Source: Mycobacterium sp. PS03-16
GTDB lineage: Bacteria > Actinomycetota > Actinomycetes > Mycobacteriales > Mycobacteriaceae
NCBI RefSeq assembly: GCF_004570325.1
Contig: NZ_SPQO01000009.1
Span: 124,001 to 188,000, forward strand
Length of the DNA: 64,000 bases
Reading direction: 5' to 3'
Position 1 is the stretch's first letter; each line of letters opens with the position of its first letter. Both the position numbers and the translations under genes were made by a program. The notes beneath the pieces are model-generated. The model was not told the DNA's origin, searched no databases, and saw only the letters and a list, made by a program, of their open reading frames with translations. This document shows, in pieces, positions 58,066 to 64,000 of this stretch.

Positions 58066-58082
58066 TCACAATGGTGTTGTGA
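58066..58082. promoter_or_regulatory. Candidate SufR operator over the sufR start
   Basis: TCACAA (58066–58071) and TTGTGA (58077–58082) are perfect inverted repeats with a 5-bp centre. The right arm contains the GTG start codon (58079). CACAAT (58067–58072) is a -10-like hexamer 6 nt before that GTG. A bound SufR would cover both promoter and start, fitting autorepression of the suf operon. Confidence 0.6.
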
Positions 58083-58837
58083 AATTCCAGTCCGAGACCT
58101 CGCGCGCGGTCACGCCCGCACCCGTCTCGGACCGGCACACCCGCGGAGCGATCATCCAGCTGCTGCTGCAGGGACCGGTCACCGCCTCGGAGATCGGCGA
58201 GCGGCTGGGCATCTCGGCCGCCGGCGTCCGCCGCCACCTCGACGCGCTGATCGACGCCGGTGACGCCCAGGCCAGCGCCGCGGCGGCCTGGCAGCACACC
58301 GGCCGGGGCCGACCGGCCAAGCGCTACCGGCTCACCGCGGCCGGCCGCGCCAAGCTGACCCACGCCTATGACGACCTCGCGGTCGCCGCGATGCGCCAGC
58401 TGCGTGAGATCGGCGGCGACGACGCCGTGCGCACCTTCGCCCGCCGCCGGATCGACACCGTGCTGGCGGGAGTAAACGGCGGCGCCGATGACGTTGCACC
58501 AGACGTCGAGAGCACCGCCGGGCGGGTCGCCGATGCGCTCACCGAGGCCGGATACGCGACCACCACCACACCGGTCAGCGGGCCGCTCGACGGTGTGCAG
58601 ATCTGCCAGCACCACTGTCCGGTCTCGCACGTCGCCGAGGAGTTCCCCGAGCTGTGCGAGGCCGAGCGCGAGGCGTTCGCCGAGATCCTCGGCACGCACG
58701 TGCAGCGGCTCGCCACGATCGTCAACGGCGACTGCGCGTGCACCACGTTCGTCCCGCGCCATCCCGACAAGCAAGAATCCCTCCGGCGCACAGCCCGCGC
58801 CGGATCCGCCACGACATCCCAAGGAGCGTCGACATGA
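58079..58837 (+). CDS. sufR: Iron–sulfur cluster-sensing repressor SufR
   Basis: About 252 residues. The N-terminal winged helix ([40 protein letters not shown]) is followed by the cluster-binding C-terminal half. Its cysteines are in [19 protein letters not shown] (about 178–196) and [14 protein letters not shown] (about 218). With a [4Fe–4S] or [2Fe–2S] cluster it represses the suf operon, and loss of the cluster relieves repression. The start is taken as the GTG at 58079, which overlaps the operator; GTG or TTG codons upstream near 58034–58042 are alternatives. The stop overlaps sufB by ATGA. Confidence 0.92.
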   Translation: MKFQSETSRAVTPAPVSDRHTRGAIIQLLLQGPVTASEIGERLGISAAGVRRHLDALIDAGDAQASAAAAWQHTGRGRPAKRYRLTAAGRAKLTHAYDDLAVAAMRQLREIGGDDAVRTFARRRIDTVLAGVNGGADDVAPDVESTAGRVADALTEAGYATTTTPVSGPLDGVQICQHHCPVSHVAEEFPELCEAEREAFAEILGTHVQRLATIVNGDCACTTFVPRHPDKQESLRRTARAGSATTSQGAST

Positions 58838-60297
58838 CCGCCACCCCGGAGACGACGTCCGTCACCCCGGAGCACACAGTGGGCGAGCCGCTGTCCCAGG
58901 AAGAGGCGATCGCCTCGCTGGGCCGTTACGGCTACGGCTGGGCGGACTCCGACGTCGCGGGGTCCAGCGCCCAGCGTGGTCTGTCGGAGGCCGTCGTGCG
59001 CGACATCTCGGCCAAGAAGAACGAGCCCGAGTGGATGCTCGACGTCCGGCTGCGCGCGCTGCGCACGTTCGACAAGAAGCCGATGCCGAACTGGGGCTCC
59101 AACCTCGAGGGCATCGACTTCGACAACATCAAGTACTTCGTGCGGTCGACGGAGAAGCAGGCCGCCACGTGGGACGACCTGCCCGAGGACATCCGCAACA
59201 CCTACGACAAGCTGGGTATCCCGGAGGCCGAGAAGCAGCGGCTGGTCTCGGGTGTGGCCGCGCAGTACGAGTCCGAGGTGGTCTACCACCAGATCCGCGA
59301 GGACCTCGAGGCCCAGGGCGTGATCTTCCTCGACACGGACTCCGGGCTGCGTGAGCATCCCGAGCTCTTCAAGCAGTACTTCGGCACGGTGATCCCGGCC
59401 GGCGACAACAAGTTCTCCGCGCTCAACACCGCGGTGTGGTCGGGCGGTTCGTTCATCTACGTCCCGCCGGGTGTGCACGTCGACATCCCGCTGCAGGCCT
59501 ACTTCCGGATCAACACCGAGAACATGGGGCAGTTCGAGCGCACGCTGATCATCGTCGACGAGGGCGCCTACGTGCACTACGTCGAGGGCTGCACCGCGCC
59601 GATCTACAAGAGCGACTCGCTGCACTCCGCGGTCGTCGAGATCATCGTCAAGCCTGGTGGCCGCTGCCGCTACACCACCATCCAGAACTGGTCGAACAAC
59701 GTCTACAACCTGGTGACCAAGCGCGCCCGCGCCGAAGCCGGCGCCACCATGGAGTGGATCGACGGCAACATCGGCTCCAAGGTCACGATGAAGTACCCGG
59801 CCGTGTGGATGACCGGGGAGCACGCCAAGGGTGAGGTGCTCTCGGTCGCGTTCGCGGGCGAGGGTCAGCACCAGGACACCGGTGCCAAGATGCTGCACCT
59901 GGCGCCGAACACCTCGAGCAACATCGTGTCCAAGTCGGTGGCCCGCGGCGGTGGCCGCGCGTCCTACCGTGGCCTGGTCCAGGTCAACAAGGGCGCGGCG
60001 GGCTCGAAGTCCAGCGTGAAATGCGATGCGCTGCTGGTCGACACCGTCAGCCGCAGCGACACCTACCCGTACGTCGACATCCGCGAGGACGACGTCACGA
60101 TGGGCCACGAGGCGACCGTGTCGAAGGTCAGCGAGGATCAGCTGTTCTACCTGATGAGCCGCGGACTCACCGAGGACGAGGCGATGGCGATGGTGGTGCG
60201 CGGCTTCGTCGAGCCCATCGCCAAGGAGCTGCCGATGGAGTACGCGCTCGAACTCAACCGGCTCATCGAGCTGCAGATGGAAGGCGCGGTGGGTTAG
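58834..60297 (+). CDS. sufB: Fe–S cluster assembly scaffold SufB (intein-free)
   Basis: A 487-residue SufB of the SufBC2D complex that builds Fe–S clusters. Recognisable stretches are [20 protein letters not shown] (about 52–71), [20 protein letters not shown] (about 187), [20 protein letters not shown] (about 209) and [20 protein letters not shown] (about 249). [16 protein letters not shown] and the late [20 protein letters not shown] complete the beta-helix. M. tuberculosis SufB is interrupted by an intein; here the extein is continuous with no hedgehog/intein domain. AAGGAG lies 7 nt before the ATG. Confidence 0.97.
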   Translation: MTATPETTSVTPEHTVGEPLSQEEAIASLGRYGYGWADSDVAGSSAQRGLSEAVVRDISAKKNEPEWMLDVRLRALRTFDKKPMPNWGSNLEGIDFDNIKYFVRSTEKQAATWDDLPEDIRNTYDKLGIPEAEKQRLVSGVAAQYESEVVYHQIREDLEAQGVIFLDTDSGLREHPELFKQYFGTVIPAGDNKFSALNTAVWSGGSFIYVPPGVHVDIPLQAYFRINTENMGQFERTLIIVDEGAYVHYVEGCTAPIYKSDSLHSAVVEIIVKPGGRCRYTTIQNWSNNVYNLVTKRARAEAGATMEWIDGNIGSKVTMKYPAVWMTGEHAKGEVLSVAFAGEGQHQDTGAKMLHLAPNTSSNIVSKSVARGGGRASYRGLVQVNKGAAGSKSSVKCDALLVDTVSRSDTYPYVDIREDDVTMGHEATVSKVSEDQLFYLMSRGLTEDEAMAMVVRGFVEPIAKELPMEYALELNRLIELQMEGAVG

Positions 60298-61486
60298 TGA
60301 GTTCGCCATTGCAGACAGCGGCTGAAGGGACGCCCGCCGGCTCGGCGCTCAACAAGGGGGAGATCTTCACCTCGTTCGACGTCAACGCGTTCGAGGTGCC
60401 CGGCGGCCGCGACGAGATCTGGCGGTTCACCCCGCTGCGCCGGCTGCGCGGGCTGCACGACGGCTCCGCGACCCCCAGCGCACAGGCCGGTGTCACGGTC
60501 ACCGAACGGCCCGGCGTCACCGTCGAGACCGTCGGCCGTGACGACACGCGCCTCGGTGAGGGCGGGGTGCCCGCGGATCGTGTTGCCGCGCAAGCCTATT
60601 CGTCATTCGAGTCGGCGACGGTGGTGACCGTCGCGCGGGACACCGTGGTCGCCGAGCCGATCGAGATCGTGATCACCGGTCCGGGTGAGGGGGAGGTGGC
60701 CTACGGGCACCTGCAGATCCGCATAGAGGAGTTGGCCAAGGCCATCGTCGTGGTGGACCTGCGCGGCAGCGGCACCTACGCCGACAACGTCGAGATCATC
60801 GTCGGTGACGCCGCGGGTGTGGGCGTGATCTGGATCGCCGACTGGGCCGACGACATGGTGCACGTCAGCAGCCACCACGCGCGCCTCGGCAAGGACGCGG
60901 TGCTCGGGCACGTCAACGTCACCCTCGGCGGGGACGTCGTGCGCACCACAGCGACCGTGCGGTTCACCGCGCCCGGCGGCGACGCGCAGATGCTGGGCAC
61001 CTACTTCGCCGACGACGGTCAGCACTTCGAATCCCGGCTGCTGGTCGACCACGCCCACCCGAACTGCAAGTCCGACGTGCTCTACAAGGGTGCGCTGCAG
61101 GGTGATCCGAAGTCGAACAAGCCCGACGCGCACACCGTGTGGGTCGGCGACGTGCTGATCCGCGCCGCGGCCACCGGCACCGACACCTACGAGGCGAACC
61201 GCAATCTGGTGCTCACCGACGGCGCCCGCGCCGACTCGGTGCCGAACCTGGAGATCGAGACCGGCGAGATCGTCGGCGCGGGGCACGCCAGTGCCACCGG
61301 TCGATTCGACGACGAGCAGATGTTCTACCTGCAGGCCCGCGGCATCCCGGAAGACCAGGCGCGGCGGCTGATCGTGCGGGGCTTCTTCGGCGAGATCATC
61401 TCCAAGATCGCCGTCCCCGCCGTCCGTGACCGCCTCACCGAAGCCATCGAACGCGAGCTCGCCCTCACTGAAGGAACCCATCAGTC

Positions 61487-61490
<4 letters not shown>
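60297..61490 (+). CDS. sufD: Fe–S cluster assembly protein SufD
   Basis: A 397-residue SufB paralogue and partner. An N-terminal helical region (GEIFTSFDVNAFEVPGGRDE) is followed by the parallel beta-helix core. Landmarks are IVVVDLRGSGTYADNVEIIV (about 155), VTLGGDVVRTTATVRFTAPG, LVDHAHPNCKSDVLYKGALQ and the C-terminal GRFDDEQMFYLQARGIPEDQ and IVRGFFGEIISKI. The conserved-type Cys and His near NCKSD (about residue 257) match the SufB–SufD interface where clusters form. The GTG shares its first base with the sufB stop, TAG. Confidence 0.96.
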
Positions 61491-63984
<2,494 letters not shown>

Positions 63985-63988
<4 letters not shown>

Positions 63989-64000
63989 GCGACACCGCAG
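63985..64000 (+). CDS. sufT: Start of SufT (DUF59/MIP18 family), truncated by window end
   Basis: Only ATG and four codons (MSDTA) are present. The ATG overlaps the sufU stop, and AGGAGA lies 7 nt upstream. The identification as SufT, the DUF59 protein that closes the actinobacterial suf operon, rests on position alone. Confidence 0.5.

Overview
The window is a 64 kb stretch of high-GC chromosome from a mycobacterium. It is most likely a fast-growing Mycolicibacterium-type species. Gene content and order follow the M. tuberculosis Rv1400–Rv1466 region as I recall it: lipH/I, priA, fmt, rsmB, rpe, ribG, P55, lprG, ribE, ribBA, ribH, uvrC, rapZ, yvcK, whiA, gap, pgk, tpiA, secG, pgl, opcA, zwf, tal, tkt, ctaB, qor, ctaA, ABC pair, mptB and sufRBDCSUT. 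PE/PGRS genes are absent, SufB has no intein, and extra metabolic genes are present. Both facts argue against the tuberculosis complex. I saw no rRNA, tRNA, insertion sequence, prophage or CRISPR array. Coding density is very high and most neighbours overlap by ATGA, GTGA or TGATG.

Layout. 1–4.8 kb: a partial flavin monooxygenase, an HSL-type esterase, a YhhN membrane protein, a sugar-phosphate isomerase-like TIM barrel, and a PriA without recognisable helicase motifs. 4.8–7.2 kb: DUF2207 membrane protein and LemA. 7.2–18.4 kb: fmt–rsmB–rpe–ribD, a frameshifted endonuclease/exonuclease/phosphatase-family gene, a 50-residue ORF, the lprG–P55 lipoprotein/exporter pair, and the riboflavin genes ribE, ribBA and ribH. 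18.4–25.4 kb: a lipoprotein gamma-glutamyltransferase, then uvrC–rapZ–yvcK–whiA. 25.5–32.7 kb: an orphan solute-binding domain, lower glycolysis (gap–pgk–tpiA), secG and ppc. 33–40.8 kb: oxidative and non-oxidative pentose phosphate pathway (tkt–tal–zwf–opcA–pgl) and ctaB.

41.2–50.2 kb is the main accessory block. It holds a complete sugar ABC importer, a short-chain dehydrogenase and an FGGY kinase on one strand. A BtpA-family protein and an inositol-phosphatase-like enzyme lie on the other, and a DeoR-type repressor closes the block. Palindromes sit in both promoter regions. I read this as a regulated sugar or polyol uptake and catabolism unit placed beside the pentose phosphate genes; its substrate cannot be read from sequence.

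50.2–58 kb: qor, an ATP-grasp protein, ctaA, a TetR regulator divergent from a DAPG-hydrolase-like gene with two matching operator candidates 40 bp apart, an ABC-2 exporter pair and the mannosyltransferase mptB. 58–64 kb: the SUF iron–sulfur assembly operon behind its repressor sufR, with a palindrome over the sufR start codon. The last gene, sufT, runs off the end.

A recurring signal is a mycobacterial -10 hexamer (TANNNT or close) ending 6–7 nt before an ATG or GTG. It occurs before at least 14 genes on both strands. This is the geometry expected of leaderless transcripts, and I used it to choose several start codons.
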